Below the pieces are notes generated by a model that saw only the letters and a list, made by a program, of their open reading frames with translations, was not told the DNA's origin and did no database searches. Positions 1 through 12,362 of a DNA stretch of 64,000 nucleotides are shown here, in pieces. How positions within the stretch are numbered: the first letter of the stretch is position 1; the number at the start of each line of letters is the position of its first letter. The translations under genes and the position numbers were made by a program. This DNA comes from Pseudorasbora parva (Eukaryota > Chordata > Actinopteri > Cypriniformes > Gobionidae), in the NCBI RefSeq assembly GCF_024679245.1, contig NC_090178.1:20569213-20633212 (forward strand), written 5' to 3'.

Positions 1-91
1 TTTACAAAAAAAACTTTGCCGGGAGCACCATATTACCAGAAACTAGTGTCTTTTCAAGTTTGCAAACTGAGGTATTAAAGAGCAGGTCAAT

Positions 92-97
92 TTTATT
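92..97 (-). terminator. Candidate tmod4 poly(A) signal AATAAA
   Basis: The minus strand reads AATAAA here, about 210 nt past the tmod4 stop codon. It is the only canonical hexamer I noticed between the stop and the window edge. A downstream GT-rich element could not be judged. A more distal signal outside the window is possible. Confidence 0.45.
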
Positions 98-307
98 AGA
101 TCAGAGCTTTTGATTAGATGAAATCCACAAAAAGCAAAGAAGTCTTATCAAGCTGGCGATAATGATATCCACAATGGCCGTCGGTGAATGGGAAAAGCGT
201 ATCAGGGTCATCTGTTGTCATGGCTGTCGCTGGAGTGTCTGTAAGACTCCAAGAGTGCACATGGAGAACTTCGATACCTTCTAGATGAATAAAATTGTAT
301 CTTCTTT

Positions 308-3300
308 TCATCTTACTCTCTGCTGACGAACTGGATATGGGGTAGATACAAAAAAATACCAAGTTCAATGCATCAACAAAAACGAATAAAATTCCTGTTT
401 CAGCTGCAGACACAGAACACTCACGGATGTCATTGTTTCTGGTGATGGCTATGGCGGCTCTTGCACGCGGGCCCTGCTGAGTGAAGTGATAGCCAATCTT
501 TATGATGCTGGGGTTATTCTCCAACATGGATGCAATCTCCATCTCAACTGAGTCGCCCAGTTTCTGTCTCTGTGAGAATCCGCATGAACAATTTATTTTT
601 ACGATTTAAACAGCATGCCGTCAGATGTTTTTGGCAGTATTTTTGCCTCTTACTTGGTTGTCAATCTTAATCTCAGTCAGGGTGGAGTTCTCTCCCAGTG
701 CCTTGACGATGGCCATCATGCCTTGTGCAGTAATGAAGTTGGACTCGATGTTGAGGCTCTGCAGGGTGGAGTTGGACTGTAACATCTCAGCTACAGCCTA
801 ACTCAAAAGAACAGAGCAAGAGAAACAACTGACATCGACTGTCCAGCATTTCCAAAATACGTACAGAAGAAAACAGAAGTGAGCGATGATTTTATGATGA
901 CTGTTAAAATGAAAGAAAAATACACTACAGTTTAAAAGTTTGGGCTCGATGAGATTTTTTTATGTTTTTGTCTCTTATGCTCACCATGGCCGAAATTGAT
1001 TTGATCAAAATGCAGTAAAAACATTAATATTGAGAAATATTTTTACATTTTGAAAAGTTTTCTATTTTCATTTATTTTTTAAGTGTAATCTCTTCCTGTG
1101 ATGGAAAATATCATTTTTCAGCATCATTACTCTCACATGATCCTTCAGACTTTTTTTATTATTATCAATGTTTAAACAGTTGTGCAGCTTTATTTTTGTG
1201 AAAACAGTGATGAATTTTTTGAGGATTAACATCACTTTTGATCAATTTAATGTATCCTTGTTAACAGAAAGTATTCATTCTTTTAAAAAAAAAAAAACAT
1301 ATTATTTAGACTAAATTGATTAGTTTAGATTAGTAAAAGATTTTAATTTTATTTATTTATTTATAAGTTTAAAGCAAAGGAATGAGAGAATGAAACCGCA
1401 CAGGCTTCAGGACTTACAAAGGCCACAGGGTCATTACTGCGTGTCCCAGCGATGCTGAGGCTTTGCACGTGTGTGTTGCACTTCATAGCCTCGAAAATCT
1501 CTTTCAGTGTTGGGATGGGAATGTCCTACATCAACATAATCACCCATTAATAAATCCATTCTGCTCAAGCAGAGAAATGCACCAATTTTTATGTTTATTC
1601 ATTCTAATCAGCAGTTTGCAAGAAAACAAATACTGAAAGTGTAAATGAGCAGTGTAAATCTGTTTATAATATTTATCTTATGTCTAGTCTGTAATGTAAT
1701 TATAATTATGCTTATTGAGTTGTCAGTGCTGTTGGCATGTTTACCGGGATGTTGTTGAGGTTGACCTCAATAAGGCTGCTGTCATTTTTCTGGATGTAGT
1801 GGAGAGTTTCCTCCACATTTGTGTCATTTGGAGGCTCTTCAGGATAGATCTTATACACATCTGGTTTCACCACACCTAAAAGAGAATAGACCGACCAGCT
1901 TATGATACAGAACTTCATACTGTGAATATAGTGGCATTGCGTGAATTAAAAAAAAAATCACTTTGTCAAACTTTTGTTTGAAATTAAATGGTTTAGTGTT
2001 AAATGTGTTGTATGTATACATACTGTTGATGCCTTCTGTGTTTGCAATCTTGCCAGTGGTGTTCAGGGCATCATAATATTGCTTGTTGCTCATAAGTGTG
2101 TACATCCCCAGGATGGCTGTGAGGATATAAGCATTGCATTAGTTAATGATTTAAATACTCCAATACTCTCAGACTAATGTTTTAAGATGCCATTGAATAT
2201 ATGAATATATTTTAATTAAAAACATAATCATAATAAATCATTAATAATTAAAAAATAAATAAATAAAAAAATAAATTAATTAATATATATATATATAAAT
2301 TACATTTAAATTATTTAAAAAATATATCAATTGAAATATATCTAAAATGAAAAATAAATGGAAAATGAATAGGCTACATGTTTAATAAATTAGTAATGGT
2401 TTTTATAAGTAATCTTTTCATGGAATAGCTTGTGGAGTGGACTGCAGAGAACTGTAAATGTGTAGTTGAACAGCAGGTGGCGCTAATTAACCAGTAAACC
2501 CACCATTAATAAACCTCTCCATGTTTCAATTAGCAACTGTAGCTTCACTGGTTTAAAAAAAAAAAAAAAAAACACTTCACTGGTTATCAAAATTGAGGCA
2601 ATAGCAGATGATATTGTTGTTTGAGGTCCACCTATAAGGTTAGTAAGATTTTTACAATAAAAGAAACTAATTTAGAAGTATAATTGGCTATTTTTTATCC
2701 TGTTTTTGACTCTTTCACTACATTTAGATGGGCGTGTCTCATAAAGTACTTGGAAGTGACCGCCCACTGCTATGATAAGCTATGCTGTGGGTAACAGTCT
2801 TGCATTTTAAAATAATTTTCATTGTCCAGGCTACATGGGTGGAATTGTTTTAAACTTCCCACGTTTGCCATAGAGTGACATGGGGGAAGATGCCCCCTTA
2901 AGAACAATGTGCATTTTACTTTTAAGTTTAAAATGTGAAAGATGATGATGACACATTAGCCAATGTTTTATTATAGGATAAATAGAATAATTTGCTAATT
3001 TATAGCACAAAATATTAAAAGACGGGTATAAGATGGCCCCTACTGAGGTAAAAAGCATCAAGCATTAAATGCTAAAAAGCATTAAAGCATCATTCATGTA
3101 AAATACTAAATAAACGATTGTGTTTAAAATTGAATCAATATTCAATAACTGAATAACCCATAACACACAAAGCAAAATGGTAAAATATATTTATCTGTAA
3201 GGTACAGTTATTTTATGACTTGTATGCAGATATACAAATATTTAGTTATTTAGTTGCCCATATTTTAATGGAATATATGTTATAATATCTATGAAGGCAA

Positions 3301-5354
3301 ATTTAATAATTTAATAATTTCACTCAACTAACCTATAGGTTTTAATGAATGCAAAGATGGATGATATGTATGTCTAATTCATGGGGAAAAAAATAACTAT
3401 TAGCTACAATAATTATTAAATAAAATAAAAAATAACACAACAGCATCCCACTTGAAGCCTTCTGTTCCGATTTATCTTACCCCAAAGGTCTAATTTGATC
3501 TTTTTACATTAAAATAAAAACTTTTACTTTTACTTCATAAATCTAAAAACATTAATGTGTCCACAAATCCCTCATTAACAAAAAAACATTGATAGTCAAC
3601 ATAATACAATGTCATATATCACTGTTTACCAGAGACACATCTAATCAATTAACCTTTTCGACTGATTAAATCTCACGAATGATGATATTCAGATGAAATT
3701 ACAAAATTGAAAACAGTGTATCCTAGCCTAGAAATCTAGACGCACCCTAGCGGCAGCAAATTTAATCTGCCCGTCAAATTTAATCTGCCTCCCCGATTAA
3801 AAATTTAAAGTGTCGTCTAGCAACTCTCAATACCCTTCTGAGCTGTATTCGCCTAACTCTTGCCGGGCCAATCACGTCATGTATAGAGTCGGCGGGCGGG
3901 GCCATAATGACGACGGCCGAGTTGCGTTTGCGTGCTTCTAGTAAACACAGAAACTGGAGAACGGCGGTCTTTCGAATCAGCTTTGACCGCGACTCTGGAA
4001 GACTTGAGTTAAGCTATTCTCTGAGAAAAGAACAAAGAACGGCACTGAAGTCATTCTTAAAGAGGGAAGATGTGTTCGGAGTTTTGCCGACCGGATACGG
4101 CGAATGTTTAATCTCTCAACAAGCTCTGTTTCACCTTCATTGCTCTGGTTGGTTGTAGCGCTATCCTATCGCGTGCAGAGGGAGTTTGAAAGACAACCGT
4201 TTATCCGCCCCTCGGATTAAGCCCTGTCAATGGGGAGTTTCCAGACCAAACATCTTGATGTGGGTCTGGCTTGTCAGGCTAAGTATATCCATTTAACCAT
4301 TTACATTTATTGTTTACATCTCTTTAGTTTTCTACTACATAACATGCCATGTGCGAATCGGTGGGCGGGGCTAAAGAGGCAGTGAGGTAGAAGTAAGTGT
4401 TGATCTGCTTCTGCAGAGGCGGTCCTTTGTCCAATTATAACCATTACGCCATACTGAGACAAAATCTGAAACAAGTCGTTTTTGGAGCTTACTTTCAGTA
4501 AAAGCTGTTTTTGACTATCTTTTGAGTTCTGAAACTTTAAGGATTTTGCAAGGAAAATTAGATTTCTCAGTTCATGACCCCTTTAGGAATAAAATGGAGT
4601 ATTACAGCTATCTGTGTCTGTACACTCTCCAGTTAGCTGCATCTCAGCAAAAGCAGACTCATCCATAAAATCACCAACGGCAAACCCCTATTGACAGTTT
4701 AATCCTGAACTGGACGTGTTCCAGAGTTAAAACTGTTCTGAATGAGGGGCTCTGCTGAATAATCTGCACCCAGTGACACGCTCCAAAACTCATGTGTGCT
4801 ACGTCCACAGCTTTAAATGCCCTTAAGGGCAAAGGCTTATTATTAAGTGCTCACAACCCAGCTCAAGGACAATTAAGGCTGGGACACACCAAGCTGACGG
4901 TCGGGTGTTTTTGAGTGTCGATTGGCTTAGTTTTTTCTGTGTTCCGCACCGCCGGCTCTGGTGGGACGCCGTCTGGGTTTTTTGGGCTGAATCAGCATGT
5001 TGAATCGACACTGTGCCGTCGGTGACTATTGACTGGTTTCCATCAATTTAGTATATTACATCAAGAAGAATGTGAATTCTTTGTATATTGCATTTTTAAC
5101 AGGAAAAGTAAAATATTTGATATTTATGTTCGGCTAAATACTGCCAACACACAGTCACAGAGTGTTTCTAGCCTACAGACTACTTGCAGCTAAACATTTT
5201 CACTCCACCTCCGCTCATGTTGACTAGTTGGCTGTCGCTCATTTTATTTTAGTGAGCTGCTGAGCTTGGGAAAATTGATACTGCATGGTATAATTCTGTG
5301 TATGACCTACTCCATTCATAGTTCCACATACAATACAAGTCAGCTAAGCTGTTT

Positions 5355-5433
<79 letters not shown>

Positions 5434-8400
5434 AAAAAAATGTCATATGAGACACTGATTATACAAATAAAGTTTGACTGACAAATGTTATTCATGGGGT
5501 ATTGGGATCAGCTGTTTTCAATAGCAAATAGAGGATTAGTCCTTAGTCAAGGATCAAATTTTGGATTACAGTCAGAGCCGTTACAGGACATTACAGGTTA
5601 TAAAGTAAGGATTAGTTGTAATACATATATTTAGAGCACTCTGGACCGGATATCATAAGTTATTTTATGTCATGTGAATAGAAACAACAGGACCAGAGCA
5701 GATTGTCATGCCCACCTGCAATGTCACACATTTCAGCATCTGTTGCATTCCTCAGTGCTTCCTCCAGCTCAGGTTCCAGAGTGATCTGTTCCTCCACAGG
5801 GATTTGTCCTGACCCTGGTTTAGGGACAAAGGCTTTACCTACAGACAGCAAAAAGAAAGAGAAAGAGAAATGCTCACTCGCTAAAATAAGAATAAACAAA
5901 GGTTAACAAACAAACTAATAAATATTTATAATATTTATAATATACTCTTTCTCTGCCATTGACGAGCTGACTCGTCATTTGTGAGAATACACTTCCCTGC
6001 CATTGACGTGTTTTTACTATAGATTGTATAAAACAATGGATGTCGTGTCCGTGATGTCACCCGTAGATTTCTGAAGTGAATTTTTGAAGCCCAAAGTGGG
6101 CGGAGCCAGTCTGCATCATCTTGGCAGTGTTCCACGCCTGGATAACCAAACATGGGCAAAGAGGCGGAACATCCGAAATCACCCCCCATACCCTAAATAG
6201 GGCACTATGTGGTGTCCAAAACCATAGTGGACGTTATTGAGTTCACTCATTCTATCCCACCTTGCACTGCAATAGTTGGGCAGGAGGTTTATGGGATTGA
6301 CTCCCTTTTGGAGCAGCCTAGCAGCCACTCGATGAATTACAGTTCAAGTCACTTCCGTGTTGGATTCAAGAGAGAAAACAGAATGTTTCCACAAGTACAA
6401 GTAGGGGCGCTATTACACATCTCCTGAACGAGTACTGAATCTCCAGATCAAAACACAGGGGGGAAAAAAGAATTAACGAGCAACCTCATATGTAAGCAGA
6501 TGCACATTAAAAATGATGCGATCATCAACAATTAACAGCATATAAATAAAAAACGTCAACCCAGAAAATGGATAGGACTGTGCAAACCTTGTGTTGATAG
6601 ACTCAATCTACTCCATATGTTTTGCTTATCGTACTGAATCTGGTCCAGATGTAGTCTTTGACAAAAATTCATTTTTCTCAGCTTCTTGCTCAATATGTTG
6701 CTTTTTTATGAAACTTACCCACATTCAAGTGTTGATAAAAAAGAATGCATAAAGTAAAGCTAGAATAAAACTTTTGTTTTATTTTGTTTTGTTTAAAAGC
6801 AGAGGTTCTGTTCATTCTTTTGATATATTGTATGTTCAAAAAGACACTGGCTAGCATTCAACAAAAATATTCTCGGGGCCATAAATTTTTTGTGAAAAAG
6901 GACCAAAAAAACGTTGGCATGGCTGGCAACTGACACTGACGGGAAAGAGTTAAAAATGTGGCTTTATTCTTTATGCGTGTTTGTTTACTAAGGCTTATCA
7001 GATATTGGAACTGTTGTGTTATTATCAGTCCAGTGGTGGTGGTACCTCTCCTCTCCCCTGTAAAGGGTACCAGATCATCTCTGTCCTTGTGTTCCATGGC
7101 CTGCTTCTCCAGGTAATCCATCAGGGCGAAGCGATCAAAGGGGCCTGTGGGACTTTTCTTGGTCTGGTCACGCTGGCGGAAACCGGCTGGGAGCATGGCA
7201 TTCTGAAAGGTCAAGAGAAGTGTATGAATTTTAAAACCATCAATGCTACACTCACCTGCCTGTTTGTGCTGTCTACATGTGCTCATGTAGAATTTTGAGC
7301 TTAGTAGATTTTAACTTTAATAAAATGTATGTTCAATGATTTAAACAGAACCCATTGTGTATGATATAAGTTTCACATGATTTCTGCAACCAATGAATCG
7401 TCCATTCACATATCAAAATTTGATCTGTGAATCATTCCAGAAACATTTGTTTTAAATAGAAAGATCCGTTATCATCTACTCACCCCAATGTCACTACAAA
7501 TTCGTGGGACTTATTTTTCTCAGTGGGACACAAAATCTATTTTCAAAATGTCAAAGCTGCTCTTTTTCAGCAGCAATTATGCTTATTTATTATGCAGCTC
7601 ACTGGAATCATTGACTCTCATTGGTCAACCGCAGCATTCAGCGGTCACATACATCCGAATATTCGCTGTTGCCCATGGCATCTCTTTATATCAGACCACT
7701 CTTCAGCTGAAACAGCGCTAGTTTCATGTCTCTCATATCACACAGCAGGCTCTTTCTTTTTTGTTTTATGCAAGCACAACATACATTCAATATTTTCTCA
7801 TCTTGTCTACAACTGATGTCTCCTTGCAAATAGAATGTAAAATCCAACAGTTGTCTAACAATTTTTTTAGCTAACTTTACTTACCCAAGTTTCACAGACA
7901 AGGCTTAAACTAGTCCTGACCTAAAATTCATGTCTGAGCTTTAATTGAAAGCAACTTGTACTGACATTTCTTTAAATATGTCAGTGCCATTATGTCTCAA
8001 GATGCACACCGGTAATGTTTTTTAAGGCACGTTTATAAAACCTAATTAAATGTCTGAACTGAACTAGGGCCTAATCCTGGCTTATTCTAAGTCCTGTTTG
8101 TGAAACCGGGCCATAATGTCTTAATTGATAAAAAAAAAAAAAAAAGTAATTTGTACTATTTACATACTATGCCTTGTTTACTCAAGTTTAGATTAATTGA
8201 TTAGTTTGAGTGCCGTTTTGTCAAGCAAAAAAAAAAAAGTATTTAATGCGCTGCAATTCTTAATAGAGTTTTTACAGTTATCTTGCTCTGAACTCACCAT
8301 TATGGTGATTAGTGTTCCCTTTGGTTGGGACTTGGGACGTTTAGGACATTTATATTATTTAGTGCTGGGCAATCAATTAATCACATCCAAAATTAAAGTT

Positions 8401-9335
8401 TGTGTTTACATACTGGTACTGTGCATATTTATAATGTAAATACACACTCCTTCATGTGTATATTTAAGATATGCTTACGGTATATATTTTTATATCATTT
8501 GTCTTATATTTAAATATTTTTATATAAATATTTCATATTTTACTTAAATATATGCATGTGTGTGTATTTATATCTAAAAAATTATTATACACAGTACACA
8601 TATATATTATGTAAACACAAACTTTTATTTTGGTTGCGATTAATTGCGATTAATTTTATTGTAATTCTCTTCTTATTGATGCAGCGATGCAACAAGAAAT
8701 CACAGTTATTTGGTTTCAAAGGAAGGGAAGTAATAAATAGGTTGCTTTTAAAAAGTGACCTAACTTCTAACTAAATCACAGATTATTTTGCATGTTCAAT
8801 AATCATCTTTTAAAATTGCTAACATTTATGTATTAAACAGCTTGTGAAACTTGTATTTGGGCTGATATAATCTCTCTTGCAATTGACCATGCTTGAGTCA
8901 CACACACAGACTTCAATATTAATCATACAAAACACAACAATTTAATGAATTAGTAAATGATAAAGTACTCACTACACTTTTTTTAGTTATTAGAACTCTT
9001 GTGTAGGTGAACTTTACAACCTAAGATTTTGAAGGTAACATATTCCTATTTTACTTAGTTTTTAAGGCAATCCGTTTGCCTGCTTTTTGAAGTAAGTCTA
9101 ACTAATTCGATTTTACAGTGTAGGTACATGTGGCAACATGTGGTACATTGCTCATGCAAAAGCTCCATAACGTACTCAAATGATACCTAGCCATACTTGA
9201 AATTTAAACAGTTGCACGGCATAGTACCTCAGGGTCCATCTCCTGTAGTTCATACTCCAGCTTCTCCAGCTCCTCTGCGCTGAGGCCCTTGAGGATGGCA
9301 TCCTCGTCAATGTCTCGGGGATCGCTCTTAGACAT
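308..9335 (-). CDS. tmod4: Tropomodulin-4 (skeletal-muscle actin pointed-end capping protein), nine coding exons
   Basis: Caps pointed ends of thin filaments together with tropomyosin in sarcomeres. Coding exons (minus strand): 9335-9228, 7202-7046, 5838-5716, 2116-2024, 1875-1745, 1525-1418, 797-654, 569-425, 330-308. All join in frame with GT-AG borders and total 1032 nt (343 aa plus stop), the usual length for the family. The start ([18 protein letters not shown]) is the tropomodulin N-terminus. Residues 1-130 form the tropomyosin/actin-binding half, including [20 protein letters not shown] at 37-56. Residues 131-336 form the leucine-rich-repeat cap ([17 protein letters not shown], then [20 protein letters not shown], then [24 protein letters not shown] text). 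The last exon is only 23 nt and adds RQQRVR before TGA. The TMOD4 rather than TMOD1-3 call rests on the short basic tail and on vps72 as neighbour. A 5' UTR acceptor is likely at about 9390, so an upstream non-coding exon is expected. The LRR cap is the strongest part of the evidence. Confidence 0.95.
920..1310. repeat. Dispersed fish repeat copy 1 (TCTCTTATGCTCACC family)
   Basis: This tmod4 intron carries a sequence with the landmarks GTCTCTTATGCTCACCA, TTTGATCAAAATGCAGTAAAAA and a downstream TTTCAGCATCATTACTC. The same landmarks recur in part at 25525-25830 and 61765-62050 in this window, so it is an interspersed repeat. It is probably a non-autonomous DNA element. Terminal repeats were not resolved. 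Confidence 0.55.
2470..2483 (+). promoter_or_regulatory. Candidate CTCF core site in tmod4 intron
   Basis: ACAGCAGGTGGCGC fits 13 of 14 positions of the core consensus CCASYAGRKGGCRS. It lies inside a tmod4 intron upstream of exon 4. No conservation or occupancy can be judged, and such strings also occur inside fish repeats. Confidence 0.35.
3724..4281. mobile_element. Non-autonomous element with imperfect TIRs carrying a RecQ-helicase-like exon fragment
   Basis: The ends read TAGCCTAGAAATCTAGACGC on the plus strand at 3724 and, on the minus strand from 4281, TAGCCTGACAAGCCAGACCC; about 16 of 22 terminal bases match. The element sits in the tmod4 intron between exons 3 and 4. GC content and CpG density are well above the flanks. 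It contains the helicase-like open frame annotated at 3907-4158. The flanking bases GTATCC and TATATCC are similar, but I could not settle the target duplication. The transposon superfamily is unresolved. Confidence 0.6.
3907..4158 (+). pseudogene. RecQ-like DNA helicase N-terminal fragment captured inside a transposable element
   Basis: The 83-residue open frame contains [20 protein letters not shown] followed by [13 protein letters not shown]. This matches the helicase motif 0 (Q-motif: EQ near the start) and motif I (Walker A) region of RecQ-type helicases. There the expected P-loop is of the form GxGKS followed by LIYQ. Here the P-loop lysine and serine are replaced by glutamate and cysteine, so ATP binding should be lost. 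No later helicase motifs (DEAD/DEVH, motif VI) are found nearby. The fragment lies wholly inside the TIR-bounded repeat at 3724-4281 and runs against the host gene tmod4. It is best read as a captured or decayed exon, not a working gene. An internal remnant of an autonomous element that itself encodes a helicase is the alternative. Confidence 0.6.
4330..4600. repeat. Fragment of a GC-box-bearing dispersed repeat
   Basis: The landmark GGTGGGCGGGGCTAAAGAGG and the tail TTTCTCAGTTCATGACCCCT resemble the end of the repeat at 42930-43815 (TTTCTTAATTCATCACCCCT). This is probably an old non-autonomous DNA element in a tmod4 intron. The boundaries are approximate. Confidence 0.4.
5357..5428. repeat. 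(TA)n microsatellite, about 72 bp
   Basis: Uninterrupted TA dinucleotides in a tmod4 intron. The tract length is likely polymorphic. Confidence 0.95.
5943..6952. mobile_element. Probable DNA transposon remnant with ACTCTTTCYC ends
   Basis: The left end reads ACTCTTTCTCTGCCATTGAC. The right end on the minus strand reads AACTCTTTCCCGTCAGTGTC, giving a short imperfect terminal inverted repeat about 1 kb apart. The interior has GC-rich parts (GTGGGCGGAGCC near 6098) but no transposase-like frame. It lies in the tmod4 intron between exons 2 and 3. The interior may be a composite of more than one element. Confidence 0.45.
7884..8110. mobile_element. Palindromic MITE with CCCRRGTTTCACARACA ends
   Basis: The left end is CCCAAGTTTCACAGACAAGG. 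The right end read on the minus strand is CCCGGTTTCACAAACAGGAC. The inner arms (TTAAACTAGTCCTGAC and its mirror near 8070-8100) continue the fold-back. There is no coding capacity. It is a tmod4 intron insertion. Confidence 0.7.
8361..8656. mobile_element. Inverted-repeat element with AATCAATTAATC / GATTAATTGCGATT arms
   Basis: Starts AGTGCTGGGCAATCAATTAA, followed by AAAGTTTGTGTTTACAT. The right arm near 8605-8656 is the mirror (ATGTAAACACAAACTTTTAT, then GATTAATTGCGATTAA). The GCTGGGC start resembles hAT-derived MITEs of fish. AT-rich interior, non-coding. Confidence 0.55.
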
Positions 9336-9801
9336 GCTTGCTGCTTGTTGGTACTCTCAATTCACACAGCTCGCCCAGAGACAGCGGGCCCTGAGAGGGA
9401 GAAAATGTTAAGCCAGAAACTTGCACAAAAAAAACACCTCGTTTTACTATATTTGGCTTGCAAATAAGGCACAATAATGGCCGCTTGCTTTATTCAGTCC
9501 CTCAAAGCTTTCTGAGATTGAATAGGAAAACCTGATTTCCAGTCCAAGTCACCTTCAGCCTGGCCAAAAGAGCCAGCCACTGAAAGTCCACGATTGGGAA
9601 CCGCTTACAGTGTTAAATGCCAAAAAACCCTTCTGAATAAAAAGGACAAGGCTAGCATTTGTGTACAGGAACAGGGTACAGTGTACTTGGGAATAGAGAT
9701 ACGCCTTTCCGACAACACCATTTAAGACACACTGATCATATGGGACATGAAGAACTCACTGCTTCTTTGATTCAAAGGCACAGAGACAGAGAGAATCTTG
9801 T

Positions 9802-9811
9802 CTATTTTTAG
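9802..9811. promoter_or_regulatory. Candidate MEF2 site upstream of tmod4
   Basis: CTATTTTTAG matches the MEF2 consensus YTAWWWWTAR exactly. CANNTG E-boxes lie nearby (CATATG about 9737, CATGTG about 9896). MEF2 and E-boxes are the usual inputs of skeletal-muscle genes and tmod4 is one, so the placement about 470 bp upstream of the start codon is suggestive. Chance occurrence in AT-rich DNA cannot be excluded. Confidence 0.4.
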
Positions 9812-12002
9812 TCTCTGAACAGCAACGCTTGGGTTTTGGGTTACAGTAAGGAGGAGAAGGTTAGAACTGTGAGGAGTTATCACTAGCTCACACTCATGTG
9901 AAGGTTGCCCATTCTACCGCCTGTGAAACTGGCTGATAGAGCCACGGGCTAGTCAACAGTTTCAGACCACCACACCCAAACTAGATCTGCAACACAAACT
10001 ATACAGCCTAACATGTTGTGTAACATATTCAACTCAACAGTCTGTATCAACAGAATGGTCTTAACTTGTTTTTTTAAAAAGCTACAGCTCTTCAAAAATG
10101 TTTTGATTGTAATCCTCTCAAATGCTTCTGATATGTAAATATGAATCAAATAACTTTTTTTAAGATGGGCGATCAATGTTAACAATCATGTGGTAAAACC
10201 ATTTAGAGGCCAATGAGGTCATGATCTATAAATATATGCTAATAAACATTACTGCTGAATTTCACACAATGAATCACACAGATCTGTTATGTTCCACGCT
10301 TTCATGAACACACACTCCTGAAACTTGCTACAATCAAATAAATATAGTAAAATAAATTAATCAGCAGATTATTAGAGTTAATTGGGATGCCAACGTTATA
10401 TTAGGGGTACTAAGAAAACAAATGCGTTTTTGTGTGTGTTTTTGTGTGTTTATTTGTGGTTGTCTGTCTATCCGAGGTGTTAGACCAGAGTAGCATGGCT
10501 CTAATTTGTAAAGCCAGTGACACAAACACAGGATCAGAGAGCTTAGAACAGAAAATATAAAAAAGACATCAGAAAACTCAGTCCTCATGTCATTTTAAGA
10601 AGAATTATTAAATATATAGTAGGAAGTTTAGTTTATATTAATTATATAGCTCACCTGGACTAACAGTAAAGACTCTGAGATAGTACTGAACGCTATTCTT
10701 CCAAAGCACTTTACAGCAGATATGAAAAATTAACAATTTTTATATATCTAATTGTCCAATCCCAGTTTTAAACAAAGGTTAATGACAACTATTTTCTAAA
10801 TGGCCTTGCCCTCAGAAATGGACAATGCATCAATGCACTAGTCTTTCAGGAACCGGTCAGTCTACAAGATCGACATCTCAGGGATTATAAATAGCTATTA
10901 ACTATTGTCGCTTCAGTCTTACAATAAACATACAGGCCAAAAGCAGGCCTTTTGTTGACCAGGTGTCCTCTTTTTATGTTGTGCGCATGTCCCAGAAAAA
11001 AAGCGGCGGTCTGCCTGTTCTTCACACCTGTTCTCTCAGCTCTTAAGTGACAACAACACTAGCCTAAAAAAAATATTAGCTGACTTTCACCTGTTCAGGC
11101 TCGCTGGTATGCAGAGGGTCTTTTAAATGAGTCCTTCAACATGGAATCCTTGTTATTTCCCTGTTGGTTTCGCCTTTGTTACATATTCAGGTCTTTAGCG
11201 ACCCGGATCTATATCTAAAAAGGATAGATCTCTACCTGTTGCAATCATATAAAACCCTCCTGATAGTAGCAATTACAGAAGAATAAAATAAAGCATTTTT
11301 CATACCTTTTGGATCTTGGAAGGGTTCGGTTTGAGCAGATGTTTTATATCATCATCACTGAGCCTTTCAGAGCTCATTTCCTAGTACATTTAGCATTTGG
11401 CTCATATTTGCGATCTCAAACATATTCTCAAAACAGCATCTTCAAAATCAGTATTTATCACTGGCAGCCTCCTCACCATATCCAGCATCAAATGACACTA
11501 ATATTTGACTCTGTTCAGTATTTGTTCTGCAGTAAATCACTAAGCCATTCGAAGTTTTGCTGATTATGCTTCATGTTCTTTTGTTTTCTGCCTGCAGTAA
11601 CTATGAGTGAAACGTCACTGCATCTTGTGGAATAAACATGAGTTGCACTTATTCAGTCATCAAAGATTCAATTTTTGTTGTGCAGAAAAAAATATATACT
11701 TACACACCTCGGGTCATTAGCAACCCTATACAATTAAATAAATGGGAAAACAGGCATTCTTCTTGTTATATTGTTTACAATTAATTGATTGAGGAATACT
11801 AAGAAGATTCACGTCTAAATTAAAAACATAATAACCGGGTCACTGAACACCCATGGTATGCGTTTAAGGATTAGCTAAAAAAAAATTGTTAGTACAGTAA
11901 CTTCAAAAATCATTAAGATACAACATTCAAATTATAAGTATTCTTAGATATTTTAAATAAAGAACAGACAAACAGAAAAACAACATTGACAGAACTACAC
12001 TC

Positions 12003-12362
12003 TTTAAAATAAAGGTTCCAAAATGGGGTTTGTAGCGATGCCATAAAAGAACAATTTTGGTCCCCAAAAGAACATTTCAGTGAACAGTAGTAAAGGTCCA
12101 TTGTTTCCTTTAGTGTGAAGAACATTTTTAAAAATCTAAACAACATTTTGTGCAATGGAAAGATTCTGTAGATGTTTAAGGTTTTTCATAGAACCATTGT
12201 TTTTAGAAATGCAGGTAGAACTTCTAAACTCTTAAAAATAACATTTCAAGATGGTTCCATTGAAACTTTCTATTGTACAAAAGATTAAAAAAGGTTAAAA
12301 TCTTGAATGTTTTTTCTATGGAATTGCTGTGAAACCCGCCTTTTGGAACCTTTATTTTTATT
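12003..12362. mobile_element. Fold-back MITE with AAATAAAGGTTCC ends, copy 1
   Basis: Left end TTAAAATAAAGGTTCCAAAA. The right end TTTTGGAACCTTTATTTTTA is its reverse complement. The interior has repeated GAACATTT/GAACCATT-type blocks. A related copy lies at 21718-21976. Non-coding. Confidence 0.7.

Noticed and set aside
114..542. Continuous 142-codon minus frame as a long tmod4 C-terminus
   Set aside because: The frame reads through a consensus donor (GTGAGT at 424-419) into intron. The spliced form ends RQQRVR, the family-like tail, and gives the expected total length.
5266..5481. Open frame of Ile-Tyr repeats
   Set aside because: Product of a TA microsatellite; the same applies to the frames at 22262-22474.
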